Position numbers and translations under genes: made by a program. The notes beneath the pieces are model-generated. The model had not been told where the DNA came from. It did not search any database and worked only from the letters and a program-made list of their open reading frames with translations. From Adiantum capillus-veneris (Eukaryota > Streptophyta > Polypodiopsida > Polypodiales > Pteridaceae), in assembly GCA_014529385.2 (NCBI GenBank), contig CM043953.1, positions 111,410,049-111,474,048 on the forward strand: a DNA stretch of 64,000 bases. Direction: 5' to 3'. Shown piece by piece: positions 34,691-44,594 of this stretch. Each line of letters begins with the position of its first letter. Within the stretch, counting starts at the first letter, position 1.

Positions 34691-35450
34691 CACTTGAAGT
34701 GAAGCGGTATACAATGGAGATAAAGATTTTGTACATATCTTGTGCATACGGTTGTGGGTTTCCAGTGTGCATTTTTTAAGTTTAGTAAGCATGTTTTTAG
34801 CTTAACACGAATGCTCAACAAGGGGATTGGGCCATGATGGTGCAACCAAAGTCAGTCGGTGTTGTGAGTAGTACCAAGCAGTGCTATGGGTGCCTAGAGG
34901 TGCATGACAGAGTGCTAGAGTTGGTGTGAAGGCCCTGGGTAGGCAAGGAGATCAGGAACTATATGCTTGAGGTGGTTTTCTAAGTTAAGTAGGTTACAAA
35001 ACGGTCTAAGAAAGTTGGCAGGTCAAGGTGTCCTAGGTGCTGGAATATGTGTCAAGATATAGTCCCTGAGATGATCTACGAGCCGATCTAGATGGCTCCT
35101 CAAATGGAGCTATAGGATGAAAGTTATGACAGACTAAAGTTTGAATGCTTTGCAGATCCTCAACGGACTAGGCAGATGAAGACAAATGGTCAGAGGTCAT
35201 GTCAGTGGATAGATTCAAAGTACTTGAGGTGTGGTGCATGCCAGTCTTCTTGGATTGTTAATTGGAGCTCAAACGGGCAAGTTATGGCTAGTTGAAGTTT
35301 TCAAGGGGGACCACTTGCGTGGTTCTTTGATGGCTGTTGTGTCGCTCCACTTTCACGAAGGAAAATAGAGCGAAAAGATGGAGATCAAGCCTGTTTACAA
35401 GATATACCAAAATAATTTGCTTTGTAATGTTTCATTTCAATTCAAGATAA
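34691..35450. other. No gene; probable U3/LTR remnant
   Basis: Follows an integrase end. Contains wording typical of plant gypsy U3 regions (TCAAATGGAGCTATAGGATG, 'AAGTTATGACAGACT'). No second copy in the window, so LTR identity is only inferred from position. Confidence 0.35.
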
Positions 35451-35469
35451 AGTTATGCTCGACACCGCC

Positions 35470-36290
35470 ATTATAAAAAAATGTGCCTAACATGATGCAC
35501 TTAAGAAGCTCGAGGAGCTTATAGGTTGGAGTGTAGCCACTTGGAGTACATTGACCATGATAAATGTGGTTAGCAATGGCTTGGTTGATATATATCTAAA
35601 ATGTGGTGCTCCTACAAAAGTACAAAAGGTTCTTGAGGACCACATCGAACGTATTGAATGCAATGTATGTCAAATATAGGTGTGTCTAGGAAGCTTTGGA
35701 CTATTTTAACCAGATGCAATGAGAAGAACTTTCTCCAAATGATTTTGCCTTGCACTTTGAAGAGGTCAAAAGATTGCAAGATGGGGCTTGTTGGCAAAGC
35801 ATGTTGAGCGAAGCAATGCTTTGTTTAGAATAAAGATGTGCTTGGCACTCCCATGGTTGATATATTGTATGCTTATTATGGTGCATCGTAAAGCATAGTC
35901 GTGCTTGGCAATGAGATAAGTACGCCTAATGTGGTGCTCTTACAAACTCCGATAAAGTTCTTAAAGGGTTTTCTATCTAGAATGTCATCACTTGGAATGC
36001 TGTGATAACGTGGATTAAATTATGCTCGGCATTGTCGTGGTCAATATTTGGTCAAATGAGGCGTTCTTTAGAGGTGAATATCTTAAGCCTAGCAATGCTT
36101 ACTGGCTAGTGAGAAAGTGCGAGAGAGATATTGTGCTAACTAATGCTTTGGTTGATAGGTAAGCCAAGTTCGGGCGCCAAGTTGACGTTTTTTACAAGCA
36201 AGCCAAGGTGTTGAGGACGTGGAAATGAAGACCAAACAAGAGGTTTTTTTCAAAGCGTAAGCACGGGATAATAAAGAAATCGATGTCAAC
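35470..36290 (+). pseudogene. Pentatricopeptide repeat (PPR) pseudogene
   Basis: PPR proteins bind organellar RNA; this copy is broken. Successive motif remnants: ALKKLEELIGWSVATWSTLT (about 35500), NGLVDIYLKCGAP and KVQKVL (35575-35630), EALDYFNQMQ and LSPNDFALHFEEVKRLQDG (35690-35780), NVITWNAVI (about 35980) and DIVLTNALVD then AKFG (about 36125). The alternating 'K-CGA---A-KV' and 'N-V-WNA-I' blocks are PLS-type PPR. Stops occur where the family has Gln or Arg (V-stop-EALDYF, QMQ-stop-EELSP), plus frame changes. No DYW domain seen. The copy has no recognisable introns. Confidence 0.8.
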
Positions 36291-36622
36291 GGGTGCTAGC
36301 TTAGTTGGTAGAGTCAAAGCCTATGTGCCTAAGGTCTTGGGTTTAATCCCCCCTTGCCATGCTTACTGGCCAGTGAGAAAGTGCGAGAGAGATATTGTGC
36401 TAACCATTGCTTTGGTTGATAGGTAAGCCAAGTTCGGGCGCCAAGTTGACGTTTTTTACAAGCAAGCCAAGGTGTTGAGGACGTGGAAATGAAGACCAAA
36501 CAAGAGGTTTTTTTCAAAGCGTAAGCACGGGATAATAAAGAAATTGATGTCAATGGGTGCTAGCTTAGTTGGTAGAGTCAAAGCCTATGTGCCTAAGATC
36601 TTGGGTTTAATCCCCCCTTGCC
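36095..36622. repeat. 264 bp tandem duplication (PPR piece plus SINE head)
   Basis: ATGCTTACTGGC...CCCCCCTTGCC is present twice, 36095-36358 and 36359-36622, with only a few substitutions (GGCTAGT/GGCCAGT, ACTAATGC/ACCATTGC, AAGGTC/AAGATC). Unit 1 ends about 65 bases into the SINE; unit 2 runs into the complete SINE. Confidence 0.95.
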
Positions 36623-36793
36623 TACGTGAAGACATGTTCTAAGTCTTTAGGGATTGTTCCCATGTGCCTCCATTGGGGGTTGGGTGTGTGCGTGTGATGA
36701 GATGCCTCTCTCCCTACCTATGAGGCCGTTGTACATAGGGTGTGTGTGTGTATTTGTATTTCAAAGTTCTCGTACTCTCTATAAAAAAAAAAA
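36555..36793 (+). mobile_element. tRNA-derived SINE
   Basis: The 5' head is tRNA-like: A box TAGCTTAGTTGGTAGAGT (36561-36578) and degenerate B box GGTTTAATCC (36604-36613), spaced as in a tRNA. A tRNA-unrelated body follows (CCATTGGGGGTTGGGTGTGT, CAAAGTTCTCGTACTC) and then a 3' A run (36783-36793), for about 240 bp in all. Pol III would transcribe it and a LINE would supply the RT. The head is duplicated at 36291-36356. No target duplication identified. It cannot be a functional tRNA because the T-loop consensus is damaged and no acceptor stem forms. Confidence 0.8.
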
Positions 36794-37180
36794 CACTAGT
36801 CTTGCTTGGTGGGCCTTGCTGTATAACATCTATAGAATACACTAGGACATATGCAAATTGACATTTAGTATCTAGCACTGAAGGAAACAAGAGCATGACT
36901 AATTTGGCAAGGGCGGCACTGCGTGAAAGGGATATACATTTGAAATAATGTTTATGGGAGGAGACAAAGTTAAGTGCATCAATTATTCAAGATTATAGGG
37001 ATAATTACAGTTGAGATTATATCCAAGCGAGGTTGTATACTGATGAATTTTTTTTCTAGTATACGTGCTACATGTAAATTCTTGCAAACGACAAGTATTT
37101 CAAAAAGAAAATTTTCATCGAATGGTTGGTAGCATAAAAGGTGGATGTTGACTGTGTTTTTCCTTTCTTCTTTTATATAG
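36794..37180. other. No certain gene; 3' side of PIF1-like fragment
   Basis: AT-rich. The minus strand has a weak open stretch (about 37145-36985) that could be the degraded C-terminal part of the helicase, but no motif is readable. Confidence 0.35.
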
Positions 37181-38153
37181 TTATTTGTGTTTTGCCTTTC
37201 TTCTTTTGTAGTTAATATGAGTACAATGAATGAGGACAGTGATACATGTAACCTCACCTTCTTTGTTTTGTGCTATGGCATCGACAAAACATGTTGCACC
37301 GTTTGCCACACCGATTGTTAAGTCAGTGTTTTCAGTGATCATGTAGCACATGCCAATTGCGATCAAATCTAGCTCGTTGAACTTAGGCTCTAGGAGCCAC
37401 TACTGAAGGACATTTATGTTAACCCCGTTCGTCTTTATTTTAATTTTTTTAATGTCAGTTTGATTGTACAACTTATTCAAGGCCAGGTTTTTATAGTATT
37501 GGAAGTCTCATCTGTGAGTACAAATTATCGGAGTAGAGTTGTTGATGTAGTCATGCATATGTGCTTCATCTATAATACATATACCCAAGTTACAATTAAT
37601 CTCATCTACAACTGGTTTTCTTTCACGAATAATGGTCAAGAACTGAATCAATTCAGGGTCCTATAGAAAGTTGCATGTAGAAAGTGGACCGAGCTTGTGA
37701 TATAGCATGTGTTACAAAGCTCCTGTGCGTGACTATAAACTGGGAGTAGTTGGGCAAGATCACTGAGAAAGAGAACACATTTGTTGTTGAAGTGATCTGC
37801 CAATGTATTCCTTGTTATGTTAACAATTTGTCTTACGATAAAGTAAAATGTCGTTTGGATTAACATGGATAGCTCCTCTATAATTATAATATATGCCCCT
37901 TTTTTGTCAAAATATCACTCATTGGTGTCATGAATAGAGAGGGGTTACTGTTGATTCATGTCTGGTATCTTGAACTGGTAATGTATTTTAGATGCAATGC
38001 TACTAAGTGTTGTTGTTCCCGCTTCAATGGCAAAGCGTCCAACAATAATACAGAAGTGAGGATAGTAGGAATGTCTATTTTATTTGTCTGTCGACCTCGT
38101 TTATCGCTATATATGTTAGGTATGCCGCCGTGCAGGAGGGACATATTTCTCAA
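37181..38153 (-). pseudogene. PIF1-type DNA helicase pseudogene (Helitron-like or repetitive PIF1 family)
   Basis: Read right to left: 37866-37648 gives NNKCVLFLSDLAQLLPV (the family's 'GGK-VLFGGDFRQ-LPV' block) and THATFYRTLN-like text; 37640-37480 gives IRERKPVVDEINCNLG and STPIICTHR; 37400-37181 gives LDLIAIGMCYMITENTDL and TIGVANGATCF. This is the order of PIF1-family helicases (motifs III to V region). The N-terminal GTGKT (Walker A) is not found; 38153-37956 may be a degraded upstream part (LLLDALPLKREQQHLVA). Stops (HR-stop-D, LQ-stop-W) and frame changes throughout. No Rep/HUH domain seen, so Helitron assignment is open. Confidence 0.65.
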
Positions 38154-38528
38154 TTGTTAGCAAAGATGTCAGATTGCATGCTCCAATCTTTATACAACAC
38201 AGTAATTTTAAACCATGATCTAGCATATAGACGGTAAGCTAGTTTCAAGTTGGTTACAGTTTGCTACTAAGTGTTATTGTTCTCGCTTCAATGGCAAAGC
38301 GTCCAACAATAATACAGAAGTGAGGACAGTAGGAATGTCTATTTTATTTGTCTGTTGACCTCATTTATCGCTATATATGTTAGGTATCCCGCCGTGCAGG
38401 AGGGATATATTTCTCAATTGTTAGCAAAGATGTCAGATTGCATGCTCAATCTTTATACAACACAGTAATTTTAAACCATGATCTAGCATATAGACGGTAA
38501 GCTAGTTTCAAGTTGGTTACAGTTTGCT
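38001..38528. repeat. 264 bp tandem duplication
   Basis: TACTAAGTGTTGTTGTTCCC to GTTACAGTTTGC occurs at 38001-38264 and 38265-38528 with few differences (for example GTCGACCTCG/GTTGACCTCA and TATGCCGCC/TATCCCGCC). It duplicates the N-terminal end of the PIF1-like fragment. Confidence 0.95.
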
Positions 38529-38734
38529 CCCTAGCTTATTGATACTTGGACTGAAATCTTTCAGGTCTTGAGAACTTGATACTGACACCTAGTAAGAGAG
38601 AAATGAGGACATATATAATATGATATCAATTATTTCAACACCTAGTATGGTATCAATTATTTAGAGCTAAAGTAAAGATGCACAAGGTGAAATCACTATT
38701 GTGATACACTACATGGATTCACTATTGTAATACA

Positions 38735-39794
38735 TCACATGCATTGGCTAGCAACCGCATGTAAAGAGTTGCGTGTGTAACTAGCATGTGCAGAGATCGA
38801 CATCAAGTGTATAGTCTTGAAAATGAGATCCAAATGAACCGAAGCAAAGGAAGTAATGCAAAAAATTCTAAAACAAGAAAATAGATAAAGCATAAATGAC
38901 CTGCAACAATAAATGAAGTGCTTTACTGACTTGCAATGTTGTACTGCTGCTTTTTGATTGTTCAATCTACATGCTGATTTTTGAGTCGAGCTACAAAAAA
39001 GCAATGTGAATAGTTAAACATATCGTCTTGCAATGAAATGTCATAGATTGAAAGTGCAAGGTATAGAGTGCATGTCATATAGAGGTGCCATACAAAAGTA
39101 TGGTGGAGAGTTGGCACTGTGGTCTTTCCAAAAAATTATAAGAAACGGAAGCCGTGCCCTGCACCGTAGCATTTATGTGTTGTGCCAAGCAAACGCATGC
39201 GCATGGAAAATTGGATGCAGATAACGAACCTTGCAGTGTTGTCGAGCTGAAGTCGTGCTTGCTATATGGCGTTTCTACCTCAACCGCTTGTTGCACAAAA
39301 GACCTTTGAGTCGAAGATGTGAATAGATTCACTGCCCCAAGGAAAAATGAGGGCTACAATACCAAATTGATGTTTGTCATCTGCAGCCATCTGAACTTGA
39401 TCTGACAGCTGTTGCATACATGGAACTTTTCTCATAGGATCCGCCATCAAATCATGGTTATTAGCAAGAGAAGCTCTTTACAGGCCGCAATATTGGCCAT
39501 ATTGTCTATAGAGTTTCTGCTATCCCACCCAGTTGTTGAATGGACAACAATGAACTGCTCCTGGAGGCTAATAGGTGCTGACATATTGGTATGCTTGTCT
39601 CCAGAATTGCCATTACTCCGCAGTCCATGTTCATCAGCTTCTCCAGCATCAAATCTCTTTATATGGAAAAAAGAATTAGCTTCTCCTTCTGCTCTTTGAC
39701 TATTCGTTTGATCCTGATCAGCAGCGAAGGCACCTGCATAATTTACTACTTGACTTCCACTGCAATGTTGTTGCATCTCCTTGGAGCTACACAT
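38735..39794 (-). other. Unrecognised coding-like pieces, minus strand
   Basis: 39794-39447 reads as a hydrophilic, Gln/Asn/Ser-containing protein (CSSKEMQQHCSGSQVVNYAG, FHIKRFDAGEADEH, GNSGDKHTNMSAP). 39332-39075 (NLFTSSTQRSFVQQAVEVE) and 39004-38735 are weaker. They could be exons of one minus-strand host gene together with 40617-40054, or a decayed element ORF. No family recognised and no splice sites confirmed. Confidence 0.3.
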
Positions 39795-40053
39795 TAACCA
39801 ACTCCTGCAGACACCATATTCTGCGTTGAATTGGTCATGAGAGATGTTTCTGTTTGTCTACAGATTGTTCCGAAATGCTTGCCTCATCAAATTTTTAGAT
39901 AGGCTATCAACAGAGTTGGAGAGGAGTGCGACTGAAGTCAACGGCTCATCAAACCGCGACTTGCACTAATGGAAATATTCCCCAATGCCTTTCCCTGGAC
40001 ATTGAGCTGTCTGCCACTAATCCCCTCATACACTCTGCTAAAAGCGCAAGCAG

Positions 40054-40460
40054 CTAGCACTGAAGCCACTGGCTTATAATTACTTGAGGATAACCATCAA
40101 AAGCTTTTGTGTGATCGATCCTGCTAAGCTTTTCTGCGCTCATGTCCACTTTGACGTTTACTCGTTCCATTTCTGCTGCCTCTGCTGTCTGCATCACCAA
40201 CAGCCTGCAGATAGCATCAGTAGAAAAATGTGCTGAACGGGCTTGGGAAGGCAATGAGTGTTAGTGATTCGACTCTAGATTAGGCCAACTGATCATTGAT
40301 TGAAATCTGATATCTTCTGTTTCAGTAGCACTAGAAGGCCGCGAGTCCTTTTGAAGAGCCAAGGCTTGGAAAGCTGAGTCCTCCTCCTTTGCTTCTTGAT
40401 TGTGGCGACCTTCAGAAAGGTAATATATGGCGGAACTATTGATTGAAGATGAGCTCGCTA
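40054..40460 (-). pseudogene. Unrecognised protein-like frame with one TAA
   Basis: A single minus-strand frame reads SEGRHNQEAKEEDSAFQALA, DSRPSSATETEDIRFQSMIS, then a TAA at 40261-40263, then SLPSQARSAHFSTDAICRLL, AEAAEMERVNVKVDMSAEKL and HTKAFDGYPQVII. Composition is protein-like on both sides of the stop, and CAA to TAA is one transition. The divergent plus-strand frame starts at 40427. No family recognised. Confidence 0.35.
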
Positions 40461-40962
40461 ATAGTGAGGACTTCATCAAAACCTTCGGGCCGATAATAGA
40501 GAAAGCAGACGAGCCTTGGCGACTGCAGAGGCGAGTTGCAAAGCGACGGCAGTCATTGACGAGCAGCAAGACAAAGTTCAGGACATTGCAATGGAACCCG
40601 TTGACGAGCAGAGCCACGAAAAACTTGAAGGAAGCGAAGAGAACGAGAAGTGTCGATCAGTAAGAAGGGTTGAGAAAAAAAGGAAGGCCAGAGGCATCGC
40701 TTACAAGCCACAACCACCTCCTTCTCCAGTTCAGAGTAGCATACCCATTGAGAAGCTGTTGAAGAGCAGTGCTGCTTTGCCCTTATCGAGATATCCACTT
40801 GATCAATCATGCTTTTCTCTTGCGCTTCATCGTTTTGGTTCTGGCTTGCGACTGCTTACTTGTTTATTTTATAGCCGCGCAGATAAAAAGCAGTGCGGAT
40901 TGCAATGTGGTGAAAAAAGCCTGCTATTTTGTTCTCTTTATTTAATGATTGTATGGTCATGA
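40427..40962 (+). other. Unrecognised plus-strand coding-like region
   Basis: Starts MAELLIEDELANSEDFIKTF at 40427. A frame change near 40512 leads into ATAEASCKATAVIDEQQDKV, EKLEGSEENEKCRSVRRVEK, then a basic KKRKARG and PQPPPSPVQSS. Acidic then basic, with a possible nuclear-localisation-type cluster at about 40670-40700. No recognised domain. It may be a first exon or captured gene piece. Confidence 0.3.
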
Positions 40963-41619
40963 TTGAGAAAGTAATAATTGAGGATACAAGGTCTGGATTG
41001 AGCCAAGTGGCTCAATTCCTTGGCCTTAATTGGAAAAAAGAGCTTTGGCTCACCAGTAAAAAATAAAATCGATCGCTCAGCTGGCGTTAACTGAATGGCA
41101 GAACCACCGATTGCATGAAGGGAGACGTCGCGAACTGGAGGGGCACTGGTTGCATGGGAAAAGGAGGCCCGCCAGTGGCAAGGAAAGAGAAGAGCTCCAA
41201 GAGCTCCGAAAAGGAGACAGGCCTGAGCAAGTGAAGGGGAGCACCGGAGCTGGGAGCCAAAGGAAGGTGACGAGCGACAGTTGAAAGGGAAAAACAAAGC
41301 TGAGCCTCATGGGAGAGGAGTGTGAGCTGGTGGGGCGATGAGTTAGGGGGCGGGCCATGAAGAAGGCTGTGAGGAGTACTAGGAGCGGCCATAAAAAACG
41401 AGAATGAGAAGGGGTACTGCACAGAGGCGATCTGCAGTCGGTGAGTGCCTTATAGTTAAGGGGTTTTTTCTTTTAACGCTACATCAAGGGAAGGAGAGCT
41501 TAAGCTTTGGTGCAACATACGGAAGACGAAAACCGATTGGTAGTAGTTTGAACAACGCATGTGTAGCTGTGTCAAAAGCTACATCATAATTTGTAAATAC
41601 GCTTATTAAAAATTCAAGC
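40963..41619. other. No gene recognised
   Basis: Short proline/serine-rich minus-strand frames (41422-41077) overlap each other in two frames and look compositional. Nothing else is supported. Confidence 0.4.
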
Positions 41620-41985
41620 TCATCATAGCCCAATTAGCTTTCAATTTGCCCGCTTATCTCTATCAAGCTACCACAATCCGATTAACGCTCTTAATCAAGC
41701 ACCATAACCCAATTGTTGCTCTCAATTGAGGTGAATCTCTCTTATCTCTCTCAATTTAACCGGATCGATCTCAATTAAGCCCACATATCTCTTTATCGCC
41801 CTAAATTTAGCCGTTTATTTTTGCTCAATTTAACCCGATTATAGTTGCTTATCTCTCAGTTAAGCCAATTATTTCTTGTAATTAAGACACCATAGCTGAT
41901 TCACTTTCAAATAAACCTAATTTTCTCTCTTGCGCTCTTAATTAAGCACATTTATCTCTTATCTTTAGAAATTAAGCTACTTGGA
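41620..41985. repeat. Degenerate short tandem motif (CAATTAAGC / TTATCTCT)
   Basis: Variants of CTCTCAATTAAGCC and TTATCTCT recur roughly every 25-45 bp (for example CTCAATTGAGG, CTCAATTTAACC, CTCAATTAAGCC, CTCAATTTAACC, CTCAGTTAAGCC, CTTAATTAAGCAC). Looks like an eroded minisatellite. Confidence 0.6.
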
Positions 41986-42957
41986 TTTCGAATATGCAAT
42001 AAGAGTAACCCAGATTCTTGGTTTTAGCTGGCAATCATAGTTTGCTTCAACCGTGGGTAATTTTGATTAAAGGTTTGCAGATTGAGAGACATGCTATCAA
42101 TGTGTATGAAATCAATTTGTATTAAGGTTATCAGAGTTTGTTATTGAAGCTTATGTTAGGTTCTACCATCAGTTATGTGTTGTTTATCTGTCGTTTATTG
42201 CTTGCAACCTTAAAAAGGTGTTCCAATCGTGTCTATATTCTATAATTTCTCTCTAATCTTCATTTTATACTCTTATTAATTCTTCAAATATTCCTATTTA
42301 TACTCGTTCACCTTGGTTTGAGCCTTTGCTAAGTGTCCATCTACAGTTAGAAGCTCGACATTTTTCCAATCGACCCTAGAGAATTGCGCATTCTGACACC
42401 GACTTAGAAGGCATACCATCCACAATTTTTTTGGCTTGCTAAGGTTCTAGAGGACAGAATGCAATGTTTTGAGTCTATTGGAGTTCATGGCTCCTCAATC
42501 ACAGTTACGGTCGTTGAGATACACTCAATCGAAGTCAGCAAGCAATCATGGCGGAAGGGAGCTGGATGTTTTTCCCCATTTTTTGAACGCGTCATTTGAG
42601 AGCACAAGAAAATCAAAGTATGACAGGATACTCCTTGTTTGGAATCAGCATGGGGATTTTTACTCGCGCTTTGTGGCTTGGACATATGATCCATGAGAAA
42701 AAAATGGCAGGGCTCTGAAGATATTATGAAATTTGGATTTATATAAAATTTCATAAGGTTTTTTAATTTCATAAGAAGGGGGGGGGGGGAGGTGTTTTTA
42801 GTGGCTACCACGTGGCATCTAATATCCCACATATATAGCAAGGGGTGTAAGTGAAAGGGGATAAAGCTTGAAACATGACCATTCAATGACATCAAAGGGG
42901 TGGTGTGGAGCATGGGATGGCTAGCGATGGTTGCCGTCGTCTCCTACTTCACCTAGA
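41986..42957. other. No gene recognised
   Basis: AT-rich spacer with a G run at about 42778-42789. A plus-strand open stretch at 42469-42696 (MSLLEFMAPQSQ) has no recognisable domain. Confidence 0.4.
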
Positions 42958-44505
42958 CACTACGCAACAAGCGATGCGACATCGATCACCGATGTCCGTG
43001 ATTGTGTGGTGGTAATTGTGGATGACAGAAGCTATTGACGATCATTGGGTGGCGATGACATCACTATGAAAATCTTTAATTGTTTATCGCGGTCTTTTAT
43101 TGCGTTTTGTAAAGAAAAGATTCAAAATCAGCTAGAGGGGGAAGAGAGAGTAGGGCCGGGGGGAGAGGGGGATTTCATTTCAAATATTACTGGATTTATT
43201 TTTGCGATTATTACGTAAAAATTATCTATGCTATTATCGCGTTTATTTCAAAAACGCAATTTAGAGCCTAAACATTCAACTTTTGGCTTAAACATTTCCT
43301 CCCCCTCAAATTTTGGTGTTTCTCTCCCCCTTAATAAAAATTAAAGAACATTATATAAAATTTTTAATTTTTTTTAAAGAAGATATGAAAACATGGAACA
43401 ATAGCTAGCTATGTGGGATTACACTTGGTTACAGCTAAACTAATCACTAGTACTTGATTAACATAATTTAGCATGCTTCACAAAATTAGAGAGAGGAAGA
43501 GGGAAAAGAGATAGAGCCCATGGCTCCTAAATCAATAAAGAGAGAAATATAATTATTGTTTGTGGATGCGTTGGTTTCATCATCTTCAAATTCGTCATCC
43601 TCCATCCCATCATCTTCATCATCATGAAAATCATCCTCACTAAGATTTGTGGTTTCCGGATTTGAATCATTGATCTCCCTCTCCTCTGTCTCCCCCTCAT
43701 CCAAAGTAGGAGGTGGAAGAGGGTCGAAGATGGTCTTCACTTCTTAGTGAAAAAAATGGTTCTCCCACGAGGTGTTACGAGAATTACGAACTAAAGTTTT
43801 GGTTGGTGGATTGTGGGGATATAGATGACCTATAGAAGATAAGCTCAAATTGAGTAAATTGGTATAATTAATGTTACAAGCAAATAAGAATAAAAAGTTA
43901 GTCTCTCACCTGCTCACAATTGCGTTGGCAAAATTAGATTGTCATACCTCCGTGTGTGATGCACACTAGAGTCCACCATGTAGAGGCCATTCTCATATCG
44001 TCTGCAAACCACTTGCACTCCAAGATGAAGGTATAAAAGGTCCTAAAATTAACCTTTAGTATTCTCTCAATAGTTCCACAGTACCTGGGTTTATCATCAT
44101 CTGTGTCAAAGTTGCCCATGATGCCATAGTCCATGGTGGTTCTACGCTCGTCAAGGTAGTGCGTACGAAAGTGAAGACCCTTTGATCACATAGAGTGAAA
44201 AGAAAGGCACTACAAAATAAAAAGATATCTTTTATCAATTACAAAGATAAAATCAAGAAAAAACTATACAATATGGTTTAGGTATACGAGTACTCTACCT
44301 TTGGTATGCAACCTCGTGCATACTCCCATTCTTTGTTGGTGATATTTTCTCCGCGCGCTTTTACTTCGATCATTCTCTCATGAATCCACTCTGCACTAGA
44401 ATGAGATCTGGGAAACATGCAAGGTGTATAGGCACTGGGGTGCCCTCCTTCTTCCATGTACTTGTTTCCATGCTTCTCTCTCTTGCAAACAGCTTGCTTT
44501 GCCAT
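42958..44505 (-). mobile_element. CACTA-like (En/Spm) transposon fragment
   Basis: Tentative left terminus CACTACGCAACAAGCGATGC at 42958, followed by short repeated CGATGNCGACATC-type words as in CACTA subterminal regions. Minus-strand coding remnants: 44505-44278 (EEGGHPSAYTPCM, NKEWEYARGCIPKV), 44240-43934 in two frames (YCGTIERILKVNF, TFILECKWFADD) and an acidic tail 43740-43486 (SEDDFHDDEDDGMEDDEFE). The 'YYG-L--I-----F---LF-C-W' pattern is that of the C-terminal domain (DUF4216-like) of plant CACTA TNP2 proteins. The other terminus is not found; element 4 begins at about 44580. Family call is moderately supported, the terminus weakly. Confidence 0.5.
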
Positions 44506-44594
44506 TGTTCACAAGGTCATCCACTTGGCCATAACCTTTGCATTGAGAACACAAAATTTATTGACCACTCAGGATAGATACATATCTAGAAGGA

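Noticed and set aside
36555-36620. Functional tRNA gene
   Set aside because: A-box text is good but the T-loop consensus is broken, no acceptor pairing exists, and a body with an A tail follows: SINE head.
41077-41422. Proline/serine-rich secreted protein on the minus strand
   Set aside because: Three overlapping frames are open at once, typical of compositional bias; no domain or start context.
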